A stretch of DNA of 7,259 nucleotides from DATLAN01 sp035527455 (lineage in GTDB: Bacteria; Planctomycetota; Planctomycetia; Pirellulales; Thermoguttaceae): assembly GCA_035527455.1 (NCBI GenBank), contig DATLAN010000105.1, forward strand, positions 1 through 7,259. The letters run 5' to 3'. Below are positions 1 through 5,579 of the stretch, one piece after another (within the stretch, counting starts at the first letter, position 1; each line of letters starts with the position of its first letter). The notes under the pieces are model-generated. The model worked only from the letters and a program-made list of their open reading frames with translations. It had not been told where the DNA came from and searched no databases. The position numbers were made by a program, and so were the translations under genes.

Positions 1-22
1 TTGCCGGATTGGCGGCGAGCGA

Positions 23-99
23 GGGTGGCACGCCCTGAGGAACGAAGGGCGTGGAAAACCAGCCAAACCACGCCCTTCGTTCCTCAGGGCGTGCCACCC
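23..99. repeat. Perfect 32-bp inverted repeat downstream of queF
   Basis: Bases 23-54 and 68-99 are exact reverse complements (32 of 32) around a 13-base A-rich loop. Each arm also contains its own palindrome: CACGCCCT at 29-36 pairs with AGGGCGTG at 46-53, and the mirror copy does the same in the other arm. The unit can therefore fold as one long hairpin or as two small ones. It begins about 46 bases past the queF stop, so it could end queF transcription, but there is no T tract typical of an intrinsic terminator on either strand. A dispersed intergenic repeat (REP/BIME- or MITE-like) is the better reading. The symmetry is seen directly; the repeat-family identity is inferred. Confidence 0.9.
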
Positions 100-144
100 A
101 ATTGGACAAGTCATTTCTGCGCGGGCCCTTAGTGGTCACCCCCT

Positions 145-510
145 TCAGAACGGCGATTGGCTGCCGTGGGTGGCCGTGACCGTGGTCGTGATCCCTCCAC
201 GGGGGGTAAAAGCGGCGATCAGCGTCATTTCGCGGGGTTGGACCACCGCGACCAGGTCGTCGAGGATCCGGTTGGTGGCCGCTTCGTAGAAGATCCCCTC
301 GTTGCGGTACTGCTGGAGATAGAGCTTCAGACTCTTCAGCTCCACGCATTTTGCCTCGGGCACATAGGTGAACGTCAGCGTGCCGAAATCGGGCTGGCCC
401 GTCTTCGGGCAGACCGAGGTGAACTCCGGACAGACGATCTCGATCGTATAGTCTCGGCCCGGGTGCGGGTTGTCGAATGTTTCCAACACGTCGCGGAAGT
501 TCTCGTCCAC
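145..510 (-). CDS. queF: NADPH-dependent 7-cyano-7-deazaguanine (preQ0) reductase QueF
   Basis: Cytosolic enzyme that reduces the nitrile of preQ0 to the aminomethyl group of preQ1, using NADPH, in queuosine tRNA modification. From the chosen start it is 121 residues, the short unimodal (T-fold) type. Visible motifs are EFTSVCPKTGQPDF with Cys34, the residue that forms the thioimide, and Asp41; then the QueF signature ELKSLKLY at 57-64; then RNEGIFYE with substrate-binding Glu76. The residue before that Glu is Tyr75, where the Bacillus subtilis enzyme has His. I chose the GTG start at 510 because GGAG (519-522 on the plus strand) lies 8 bases upstream. The in-frame ATG at 540 has no ribosome-binding site and would add ten poorly conserved residues. 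The gene is divergent from queC-queE, which make its substrate. Function is confident; the start is less so. Confidence 0.96.
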   Translation of the reverse strand: MDENFRDVLETFDNPHPGRDYTIEIVCPEFTSVCPKTGQPDFGTLTFTYVPEAKCVELKSLKLYLQQYRNEGIFYEAATNRILDDLVAVVQPREMTLIAAFTPRGGITTTVTATHGSQSPF

Positions 511-527
511 CGGCAAAGCTCCTTTCC
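511..527 (-). promoter_or_regulatory. Ribosome-binding site that decides the queF start
   Basis: On the minus strand the sequence reads GGAAAGGAGC, then seven more bases, then GTG at 510-508. GGAG at 522-519 is 8 bases from that GTG, an ideal spacing, whereas the ATG at 540 has nothing similar upstream. This is the argument for a GTG start in queF. Confidence 0.6.
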
Positions 528-555
528 TGACTCTCCTCATTGTGGCATCATTAAG

Positions 556-600
556 GTTTACCGAAAAGGCCGCTTGAGAGTTTACCGAAAAGGCCGCTTG
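556..600. repeat. Tandem direct repeat, period 24 bp, in the queF-queC divergent gap
   Basis: Bases 556-576 and 580-600 are identical over 21 bases (core TTTACCGAAAAGGCCGCTTG), separated by AGA. The pair fills much of the space between the divergent queF and queC starts. Two copies at about two helical turns per period are the layout expected of a double operator for a shared regulator, but no regulator is known from the sequence. Because 24 is a multiple of 3 the repeat is open in both directions, so it could also be a slippage duplication. I could not find a convincing sigma-70 promoter for either gene next to it. Confidence 0.85.
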
Positions 601-624
601 CGGCTTCGCAACCCAAGAACCAAT

Positions 625-1314
625 ATGCCCAAACCCGCCGTGATCCTCCTCTCCGGGGGGCTCGATTCGGCCACCACCGCGGCGATTGCCCGGGCGGAAG
701 GCTTCGAGCTGTACGCCCTTTCGGCCGACTACGGCCAGCGGCACCGGTTCGAGCTGGAGGCAGCCCGCCGGGTGGCCGAGGCCGTGGGCGTACGTCGGCA
801 CGTGGTCTGCTCGGTGGACCTCTCGGCCATCGGCGGCAGTGCCCTGACCGACGCGATCGCCGTGCCCAAGGACCGCAGCGCCGAGCAGATCGACGCGGAA
901 ATCCCCGTCACCTACGTGCCGGCCCGAAATACGGTGCTCTTGGCGTTGGCGTTGGGCTACGCCGAGACGATCGACGCGGCCGACATCTTCATCGGCGTCA
1001 ACGCGGTCGACTACAGCGGCTATCCCGACTGCCGGCCTGAGTTCATCGCGGCCTTCGAGAAGCTCGCCAACCTGGCGACCAAGGCGGGCGTCCAGCGGCG
1101 GCTGAAGTTCACCATCCACACGCCGCTGATCGAACTGACCAAGGCCCGGATCATCCGCCGCGGCCTCGAGTTGGGGCTCGATTACGGCCTGACCCGCAGT
1201 TGCTACGATCCGGGACCGTCGGGCAGAAGTTGCGGACGTTGCGACGCCTGCCGGCTGCGATTGAAGGGGTTCGCCGAGGCGGGAGTGGAAGACCCGGTGG
1301 AATATGAGGAGTAA
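625..1314 (+). CDS. queC: 7-cyano-7-deazaguanine (preQ0) synthase QueC
   Basis: Cytosolic ATP-dependent enzyme that converts 7-carboxy-7-deazaguanine and ammonia to preQ0, the third step of queuosine precursor synthesis. The 229-residue product has the normal family length. The N-type pyrophosphatase P-loop SGGLDS is at 10-15, ADYGQRH follows at about 34-40, YVPARN is at 97-102, and GVNAVDYSGYPDCR is at 124-137. The C-terminal zinc site has four cysteines (193, 203, 206, 209) in the pattern CX9CX2CX2C. The ATG at 625 is chosen because the family begins a few residues before the SGGLDS strand; the frame stays open far upstream but that part is antisense to queF. No strong ribosome-binding site is visible. 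The stop is 12 bases before queE, so the two genes probably share a transcript. Confidence 0.97.
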   Translation: MPKPAVILLSGGLDSATTAAIARAEGFELYALSADYGQRHRFELEAARRVAEAVGVRRHVVCSVDLSAIGGSALTDAIAVPKDRSAEQIDAEIPVTYVPARNTVLLALALGYAETIDAADIFIGVNAVDYSGYPDCRPEFIAAFEKLANLATKAGVQRRLKFTIHTPLIELTKARIIRRGLELGLDYGLTRSCYDPGPSGRSCGRCDACRLRLKGFAEAGVEDPVEYEE

Positions 1315-1326
1315 GAATTCCGTCCC

Positions 1327-2040
1327 ATGCGTATCGCTGAAATCTTCCGATCGATCCAAGGCGAAGGCCGCTTGACCGGCACGTGGAGCGTCTTCGTGCG
1401 GGCAAGCGGCTGCAATCTGCGGTGTCGGTTCTGCGATACGCCGTACGCCTCCTCGGCGGCCGACGGGGAAGACCTGTCGGTCGAGGAGATCATCGGCCGG
1501 GTGGAGCGGCTTGGGGAGTCGCCGTCGGAGACGCCTGCTGCAGCGGAACACGTCGTGATCACCGGGGGCGAGCCGATGCTGTTCGCCGAGATGATTCCGC
1601 TTGCGGCCGCGCTGCGCCGGGCGGGAAAACACATGACCATCGAGACCTCCGGCACGCTCTACCTGCCGGTCGAGTGCGATCTGATGTCGATCAGCCCGAA
1701 GCTGTCCAACTCGCGCCCGACCGACCGGCAAGACCCCCGTTGGGCGCGGCGGCACGAGCGCAACCGGCACGTGCCGGAGGTGATCCGGCGGCTGGTCGCC
1801 GAGTACGACTACCAGGTGAAGTTCGTCGTGGACACGCCGGCGGATTGCCGAGAGGTGGAGAAGTATCTGGCCGAGTTTCCCGAAATCGACCGCACCCGGG
1901 CCATGCTGATGCCGCAAGGGACGACGGTCGAGGAGTTGGCCGAAAAGGCCCGGTGGCTCGAGCCCTATTGCGCCGAGCACGACCTGACGTTCTGTCCCCG
2001 GCGACAGATCGAATGGTTCGGGCAGCGGCGAGGGACATAG
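1327..2040 (+). CDS. queE: 7-carboxy-7-deazaguanine synthase QueE (radical SAM)
   Basis: Radical SAM enzyme that contracts 6-carboxy-tetrahydropterin to 7-carboxy-7-deazaguanine, the substrate of QueC. The product has 237 residues. It opens with IAEIFRSIQGEG, a QueE hallmark. The cluster motif is canonical CX3CX2C (Cys29, Cys33, Cys36 in CNLRCRFC), which binds the 4Fe-4S cluster, and the SAM-binding GGEP is at 80-83. ISPKLSNS and the C-terminal FCPRRQIEWFG also fit the family. A GAGGAG overlapping the queC stop lies about 15 bases before the ATG, which is long spacing, so translation may be coupled to queC. Odd: residues about 63-73 (GESPSETPAAA) look like an insertion compared with QueE sequences I recall, and the DNA there matches an intergenic repeat elsewhere in this window. 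The queD gene that makes its substrate is not in view. Confidence 0.96.
   Translation: MRIAEIFRSIQGEGRLTGTWSVFVRASGCNLRCRFCDTPYASSAADGEDLSVEEIIGRVERLGESPSETPAAAEHVVITGGEPMLFAEMIPLAAALRRAGKHMTIETSGTLYLPVECDLMSISPKLSNSRPTDRQDPRWARRHERNRHVPEVIRRLVAEYDYQVKFVVDTPADCREVEKYLAEFPEIDRTRAMLMPQGTTVEELAEKARWLEPYCAEHDLTFCPRRQIEWFGQRRGT
1517..1544. repeat. Half-palindrome repeat copy inside queE
   Basis: These 28 bases match the reverse complement of 4151-4178 at 24 positions, with 18 in a row identical (1519-1536 against 4159-4176). They encode part of the stretch ESPSETPAA, which lies between the helix ending GRVERL and the strand HVVITGGEP. The match is seen directly; that it arose by repeat insertion or capture is inferred. 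Confidence 0.6.
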
Positions 2041-2093
2041 GAGTCGACGGACCTTACTGGCCGGCACGAAGACGCTGAGTGGGATCGACTCCT
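2039..2093 (+). other. 9-bp inverted repeat after queE, weak terminator candidate
   Basis: AGGAGTCGA at 2039-2047 overlaps the queE stop and pairs exactly with TCGACTCCT at 2085-2093, across a 37-base loop. There is no T run after it, so intrinsic termination is doubtful. The rest of the 178-base convergent gap to the beta-helix gene (2094-2218) shows no gene and no clear signal. Confidence 0.25.
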
Positions 2094-2218
2094 CGCAGGT
2101 CTGAAAAACGGTGCCCACGCCGACTCTCGTCGAAAATAATGGGAGCATCGAACGCCGCGCGAGATTTGTTGGGCCGGTGATGTCGGAAACGGGGTCGCGT
2201 CTCGTTGCCTGCCGTGGA

Positions 2219-3988
2219 CTACCCGGGCGTCAGCCGCTCCTGCCACTCCGGCTCCAATCCGGCCCGTTCAACCCGCTTCAAGTCGGTCGGGATCTCGTCG
2301 CCTTCGATGAGCAGGTTGTTTCGCCAGGTGTGCCAGTCGGACTGGTTGCGGTTGTGGCGGGTCGGCTGGCCGGCTGTGCGGTAGATGGCGTTGTCCTCGA
2401 TCAGAAAGCCCTTCGAGCCCTCGTCGAAGAAGATGCCGTTGTTCGGAGCGGCGACGGCGTACTTCGAGCGGTGTACGTCGTGCAGATGGTTGGCCAGCAG
2501 TACCGTGCCCGGCTGGTAGCCCAGCGAGTAGATCGCCCCGCCGTCGCAGACCTCCTTCATCACGTTGTAGACGTGGTTGTATCGCACGATGTACTCGCGG
2601 GCGACCGTGGGCGAGGAATTCCAACTCCACCCGATGCTGATGCCCGTGTAGGGGTGCTCGCAGACGAGGTTGTGCTCGATGAGGGTTTTTTGGGCGAAGC
2701 CGGCCCAGATGGCGCAGGCCCCGAAGTAGATCGCTCCGCAATGGTGGACGTAGTTGTTGGCGACGCGGTTTTCCTTGGGCACGAGCCGCTCGTCGTTGGG
2801 GCCGCCGACGTTGATGCCGTTGCCGCCGACGTCGAAGACCGCGTTGCCTTCGACCAGACAACCGCGGCAGCCTTCGCCGAGATCCAGGCCGTTGCCGCCG
2901 GTATGGGCGATCCGGCAGTCGACCATGCTGCAACCCTCGGCGTGCGACCAGCGGATGGCGGCCGGCAGGGCGTCGCCGCCGTAACGGAAGGCGGCCTGGC
3001 GTCCGTGGTGGCCTTCCAGCGGCAGCGGCAGGTGATGGTGCATCACGGCCAGGCCGCGGAAGTGGACGTTCCGCACCGGCCGGTCCGGCTCCCCGGCGAT
3101 CTGCAGGACGTAATCGAGCACCGGGGCGATCGCCTCGGCCCGGCCCATGTCCTGCCCGTCAAGCGGCCAGTAGGTCAACACGCCCGAGTCCCGATCCAGG
3201 TACCACTCGCCCGGCACGTCCAGCATTTCCGGGGAATTCTCGAAGAAGCACCCTCCGCCGGGCCGCGGGCGGTTGCCGCCGAAATACTTCACGTGCGGTC
3301 CCTTCAGGGTGACGAGTCCGGTGGCCGCCTCGACGCTTTCGACCCGTTTGTGCAGCGTGGCCCAGTTCTTCAGCACGACGGCCTCGACATCGTCCAGACG
3401 GCTCCACGGCCGGACCTTGCCGGGGCCCAGCGTCAGCGTGTGGGTCTGCAGGTCGGGCGCGATTTGGGCGTCGGTCAGCCGCCAGCAGAATTCCTCGTCG
3501 CCGCGATTGGGCGTGCGGGCGCGTACGGCCCGTTGTCCGTCGACGAACAATTCGCGGAAATGCCAACTGCCCGATGCGACTTCCGGCAGGCGGGCCGTCC
3601 ACAGATTTCCTTGGCCCTTGGTCCAGCCGCCGATGCGTCGCCCGCCGCTGAGGATCGGCGTCTGCTCGCCCCACGCGGCATAGGTGATCGCGTGCTGTAG
3701 GGTTCCGGAGTCTTCCGGGCCGAGGACCAACGGACCATCGAGGAAGTAGGTCCCGCCGCGAAGGAAGACGGTCACGCCGCCCTCCAGTCCGGCGGCGACC
3801 GTTTGGCGCACCGCGTCCCGGGCTCGGGCCGGCGTGGCAAACGGCTTGTCGATCGTTCCCGGGTTGTCGTCCCGTCCGTCGGGCGCCACGTAGAAAGCGG
3901 TTTCCACTGCCGCGAAGGCGTGCGCCGGAACAAGCGATCCCCCGCACACGGCAACCAGGATGATCGCCACCGTCGTTCTTGATTTCAT
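2219..3988 (-). CDS. Secreted right-handed parallel beta-helix protein, probable polysaccharide-active enzyme
   Basis: 589 residues. The N-terminus MKSRTTVAIILVAVCGGSLV up to about residue 26 is a signal peptide with likely cleavage after AHA or AFA, so the protein is exported. FYVAPDGRDDNPGTIDKPFA (32-51) and the following FLRGGTYFL (75-83) are the opening typical of secreted beta-helix carbohydrate enzymes. EWYLDRDSGVLTYWP (261-275) starts the second half. Residues about 340-545 show repeated short coils rich in Asn and Gly (GGNGLDLGEGC, GGNGINVGG, EHNLVCEHPYTGIS, CDGGAIYSLGYQPGT, EDNAIYR). The C-terminal AGLEPEW is a usual ending for this group, so the gene looks complete. The overall wording resembles GH141-like proteins, but I cannot name the substrate or the catalytic acids. 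An exact Shine-Dalgarno GAGGAGG (3994-4000) sits 5 bases before the ATG. It is divergent from the metallophosphatase and convergent with queE. Confidence 0.88.
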   Translation of the reverse strand: MKSRTTVAIILVAVCGGSLVPAHAFAAVETAFYVAPDGRDDNPGTIDKPFATPARARDAVRQTVAAGLEGGVTVFLRGGTYFLDGPLVLGPEDSGTLQHAITYAAWGEQTPILSGGRRIGGWTKGQGNLWTARLPEVASGSWHFRELFVDGQRAVRARTPNRGDEEFCWRLTDAQIAPDLQTHTLTLGPGKVRPWSRLDDVEAVVLKNWATLHKRVESVEAATGLVTLKGPHVKYFGGNRPRPGGGCFFENSPEMLDVPGEWYLDRDSGVLTYWPLDGQDMGRAEAIAPVLDYVLQIAGEPDRPVRNVHFRGLAVMHHHLPLPLEGHHGRQAAFRYGGDALPAAIRWSHAEGCSMVDCRIAHTGGNGLDLGEGCRGCLVEGNAVFDVGGNGINVGGPNDERLVPKENRVANNYVHHCGAIYFGACAIWAGFAQKTLIEHNLVCEHPYTGISIGWSWNSSPTVAREYIVRYNHVYNVMKEVCDGGAIYSLGYQPGTVLLANHLHDVHRSKYAVAAPNNGIFFDEGSKGFLIEDNAIYRTAGQPTRHNRNQSDWHTWRNNLLIEGDEIPTDLKRVERAGLEPEWQERLTPG

Positions 3989-4026
3989 GGAATCCTCCTC
4001 GCTTTGGCTGGTTCAAGACCCGTCCC

Positions 4027-4055
4027 ATCCTACGTTGTCGGCAGCCGGGTCGCAA
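4027..4055 (-). promoter_or_regulatory. Candidate sigma-70 promoter of the beta-helix gene
   Basis: On the minus strand TTGCGA (4055-4050) and TAGGAT (4032-4027) are separated by exactly 17 bases. Each hexamer matches four of six consensus positions. Transcription would begin near 4020, giving a leader of about 30 bases before the Shine-Dalgarno. Such matches arise by chance often enough that this is only a candidate. Confidence 0.35.
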
Positions 4056-4160
4056 GAACGCGGGACGGACTTGCCGAACCGTTCGCTTCCGGGCCGCGGT
4101 TCGGCTATACTTGGGCGAGAGTGTCCGGAAATTCGCTTGATGCCAATCCGGCTGTGGGAG

Positions 4161-4214
4161 GCGTCTCCGACGGCGATTGAAGTTCCGGGCAGTCGGAATC
4201 GCCGTCGGAGACGC
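4161..4214. repeat. Perfect 18-bp inverted repeat with 18-base spacer
   Basis: GCGTCTCCGACGGCGATT (4161-4178) and AATCGCCGTCGGAGACGC (4197-4214) are exact reverse complements. The element lies upstream of the metallophosphatase with no T run after it, so it is not a standard terminator. A partly degenerate copy of one arm and its flank occurs inside queE at 1517-1544, which suggests a dispersed repeat family. Confidence 0.92.
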
Positions 4215-4243
4215 GAAATACCACTGCACGACGACATCTCGAA

Positions 4244-4270
4244 GGAGCCAGTCCCCGTTTTCGGGGCTCC
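4244..4270. repeat. Interrupted palindrome, apparent deleted copy of a larger hairpin
   Basis: GGAGCC (4244-4249) pairs with GGCTCC (4265-4270), and CCG pairs with CGG around a TTTT loop, with an unpaired AGTC on the left side only. A perfect palindrome would need five more bases on the right (ACTGG before CTCC), so this looks like a repeat copy with a small deletion. That reading is an inference. Confidence 0.6.
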
Positions 4271-4280
4271 CGCACCCAGC

Positions 4281-4295
4281 GCGGCCCCTGGCCGC
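4281..4295. repeat. Short palindrome GCGGCC-CCT-GGCCGC
   Basis: Six perfect base pairs with a three-base loop, third member of the palindrome cluster. It may be chance in GC-rich DNA, but its position between two other palindromes supports a shared origin. Confidence 0.5.
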
Positions 4296-4303
4296 AACCA
4301 AAC

Positions 4304-4319
4304 GGCGGGCAAGCCCGCC
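4304..4319. repeat. Short palindrome GGCGGGC-AA-GCCCGCC
   Basis: Seven perfect base pairs with a two-base centre, last member of the palindrome cluster upstream of the metallophosphatase. There is no T tract on either side, so it is probably a repeat unit rather than a terminator. Confidence 0.55.
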
Positions 4320-4396
4320 CGCTAAACGTTGTTATCGCAATCGGTTTTGTCAAACATGCGCGCACCGTGCTTGTTACTCTTTCACGGAGACACCCT

Positions 4397-5428
4397 ATGA
4401 TCTGCCGCCAGGTCCGTGCTTTGACGTGTCTGCTGCTCGTGCTGTCGGCCTCGCTGGCCGCATCGGCTGCGGACGTGACTTTTCTGGTGACGTCCGATTC
4501 CCACTACGACGCTTTGGAAAACGAGGATCGCAATCAGCGGGACCGGGTGACCATCGACGAGATGAACCGGATCGCCGAGGAGCGTTGGCCCGAAGCACTG
4601 GGCGGCGGCGCGATCGCCCGGCCTCGCGGCGCGGCCGTGCTGGGCGACGTGATCGACGACGGCGACCGGATGCGGGAGGGCAAGAACCAGAGCGAATTGC
4701 AGTTCGGCTACTTTCTGGCGGAATTCGGCCTCGATGGAACGGATGGGCGGTTGAAGTATCCGGTCTTCGAGGGTTGGGGAAACCACGACGGCCCGCCGGT
4801 CGGCCGAGAGCAGTTCGGCTTCAGCTTCCAGGCGCATCTGAAGGACCGCAACAAGCTGCGGCTGCAGAAGGGATTGACCGACCACGTCTCGGAGAACGGC
4901 CTGCACTACTCCTGGGATTGGGACGGCGTTCACCTGGTCCTACTGAACCTCTATCCCGGCAACGTGCCGCATCCCCAGACCCGCTACTCCGCCGCGTATC
5001 ACGACCCGCAGGGCAGCCTCGACTTTCTCAAGAGCGATCTGGCGGCCCGCGTGGGCGAAAGCGGCCGGCCCGTGGTCGTCATGCACCATTATGATCTCCA
5101 GGGAACCAACTGGTGGCACGACGAAGAGCGGAAGACCTATTACGAGGCCCTGAAACCGTACAACGTGATTGCCGTGTTTCACGGCCACACGGGCACGGGC
5201 GTCTACCGGTGGAAGCCCGACGGCGAGGAGCAGGCACTGAACGTCATCAATACGGGCCAGACGGAAAACGGCTTCTTCGTCGTGCAGATCACCGACGATC
5301 GAATCCGGCTGGCCTATCGTGTGAAAGAAGGCATCAAGACCGTCAAGGAGCCCGACGGCCGCGAGCGCCGCGAGTGGGACGGCACGTGGGGGTGGCGGTA
5401 CTTGGATACTCGGGAAATCACTCAGTAG
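4397..5428 (+). CDS. Secreted calcineurin-like metallophosphatase
   Basis: 343 residues. The first 24 residues form a signal peptide with likely cleavage after ASA, so the enzyme acts outside the cytoplasm. The metallophosphatase fold motifs appear in order: DSH (Asp34, His36), GDVIDD (83-88), GNHD (128-131), MHHY (229-232, His230/His231) and HGHTG (262-266). These bind a two-metal centre and hydrolyse phosphate esters or diesters; the substrate is unknown. The last motif is normally GHxH and here reads GHTG, so the final metal ligand is missing or replaced by His262. ATG 4397 is chosen because GGAG lies 7 bases upstream and a signal peptide follows at once; an in-frame GTG at 4367 has no such support. 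The stop codon TAG (5426-5428) lies within the end of a MITE-like element, so the natural C-terminus may have been altered. It precedes the GH127 gene on the same strand. Confidence 0.87.
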   Translation: MICRQVRALTCLLLVLSASLAASAADVTFLVTSDSHYDALENEDRNQRDRVTIDEMNRIAEERWPEALGGGAIARPRGAAVLGDVIDDGDRMREGKNQSELQFGYFLAEFGLDGTDGRLKYPVFEGWGNHDGPPVGREQFGFSFQAHLKDRNKLRLQKGLTDHVSENGLHYSWDWDGVHLVLLNLYPGNVPHPQTRYSAAYHDPQGSLDFLKSDLAARVGESGRPVVVMHHYDLQGTNWWHDEERKTYYEALKPYNVIAVFHGHTGTGVYRWKPDGEEQALNVINTGQTENGFFVVQITDDRIRLAYRVKEGIKTVKEPDGRERREWDGTWGWRYLDTREITQ

Positions 5429-5542
5429 GGTGGGCACTGCCCACCACCGGACCGAAATTCCGGACTGCCCCCACTGCTTCGCGATGGTGACGTTTGGACA
5501 TTCTTGCCCTACAGGAGATTGGTGGGCAATGCCCACCCTACT
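5424..5542. mobile_element. 119-bp MITE-like element with 23-bp terminal inverted repeats
   Basis: Bases 5424-5446 and 5520-5542 are reverse complements at 22 of 23 positions. Each end is itself a palindrome around GGTGGGCA-N-TGCCCACC (left 5429-5445, right 5521-5537). The interior has a small CCGGA/TCCGG stem (5447-5451 with 5459-5463) and no coding capacity. TA next to the GGG/CCC ends (5426-5427 and 5539-5540) would fit a TA target duplication; TCA at 5422-5424 and 5542-5544 is an alternative 3-bp duplication if the element is 5425-5541. Its left end contains the metallophosphatase stop. No transposase is present, so it would move only in trans. The structure is seen; mobility is inferred. 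Confidence 0.75.
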
Positions 5543-5567
5543 CACAGTTCGAGTTGGATACCGGAGA

Positions 5568-5579
5568 AAGGACCCTACG
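5568..5579 (+). promoter_or_regulatory. Ribosome-binding site of the GH127 gene
   Basis: AAGGA at 5568-5572 lies 7 bases before the ATG at 5580 and is preceded by a second purine run GGAGA. It fixes the start of a gene whose end is beyond the window. Confidence 0.65.

Larger units (their letters stand above)
3989..4396. other. 408-bp divergent intergenic region: promoter candidates and palindrome cluster
   Basis: No gene is supported here. The left third (3989-4060) holds the Shine-Dalgarno and a candidate promoter for the beta-helix gene. TATACT at 4106-4111 is a possible -10 box toward the metallophosphatase, but the matching -35 (TTCGCT, 4082-4087) is poor. Bases 4161-4319 hold four successive palindromes. 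The last part leads to the metallophosphatase start, where GGAG (4386-4389) lies 7 bases before the ATG at 4397. Confidence 0.6.

Noticed and set aside
556..600. CRISPR-like repeat pair
   Set aside because: There are only two copies, separated by 3 bases, with no spacer of usual length and no cas gene.
157..624. Plus-strand frame joined to the N-terminus of queC
   Set aside because: It is antisense to queF over 157-510 and then crosses the tandem repeat. QueC proteins begin just before SGGLDS, so ATG 625 is the start.
541..624. PreQ1 riboswitch upstream of queC
   Set aside because: I see neither the short hairpin followed by an A-rich tail of the preQ1-I class nor any other known preQ1 aptamer pattern.
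1362..1373. Third copy of the tandem repeat core at the start of queE (GAAGGCCGCTTG)
   Set aside because: Only 11 bases are shared (AAGGCCGCTTG), and they encode the conserved GEGRL segment of QueE, so chance plus codon use explains it.
541..2148. Long minus-strand open frame extending upstream of queF through queC and queE
   Set aside because: It is the antisense of two clear genes. Only its last part (510-145) is homologous to anything I recognise; GC-rich codon use keeps the opposite strand open.
2111..3700. Plus-strand open frame of over 500 codons
   Set aside because: It lies opposite the beta-helix gene, is rich in Arg, Val and Ala without recognisable motifs, and lacks a ribosome-binding site.
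4347..4378. Promoter TTGTCA with GTTACT before the metallophosphatase
   Set aside because: The -10 match is poor and the spacing is about 20 bases.
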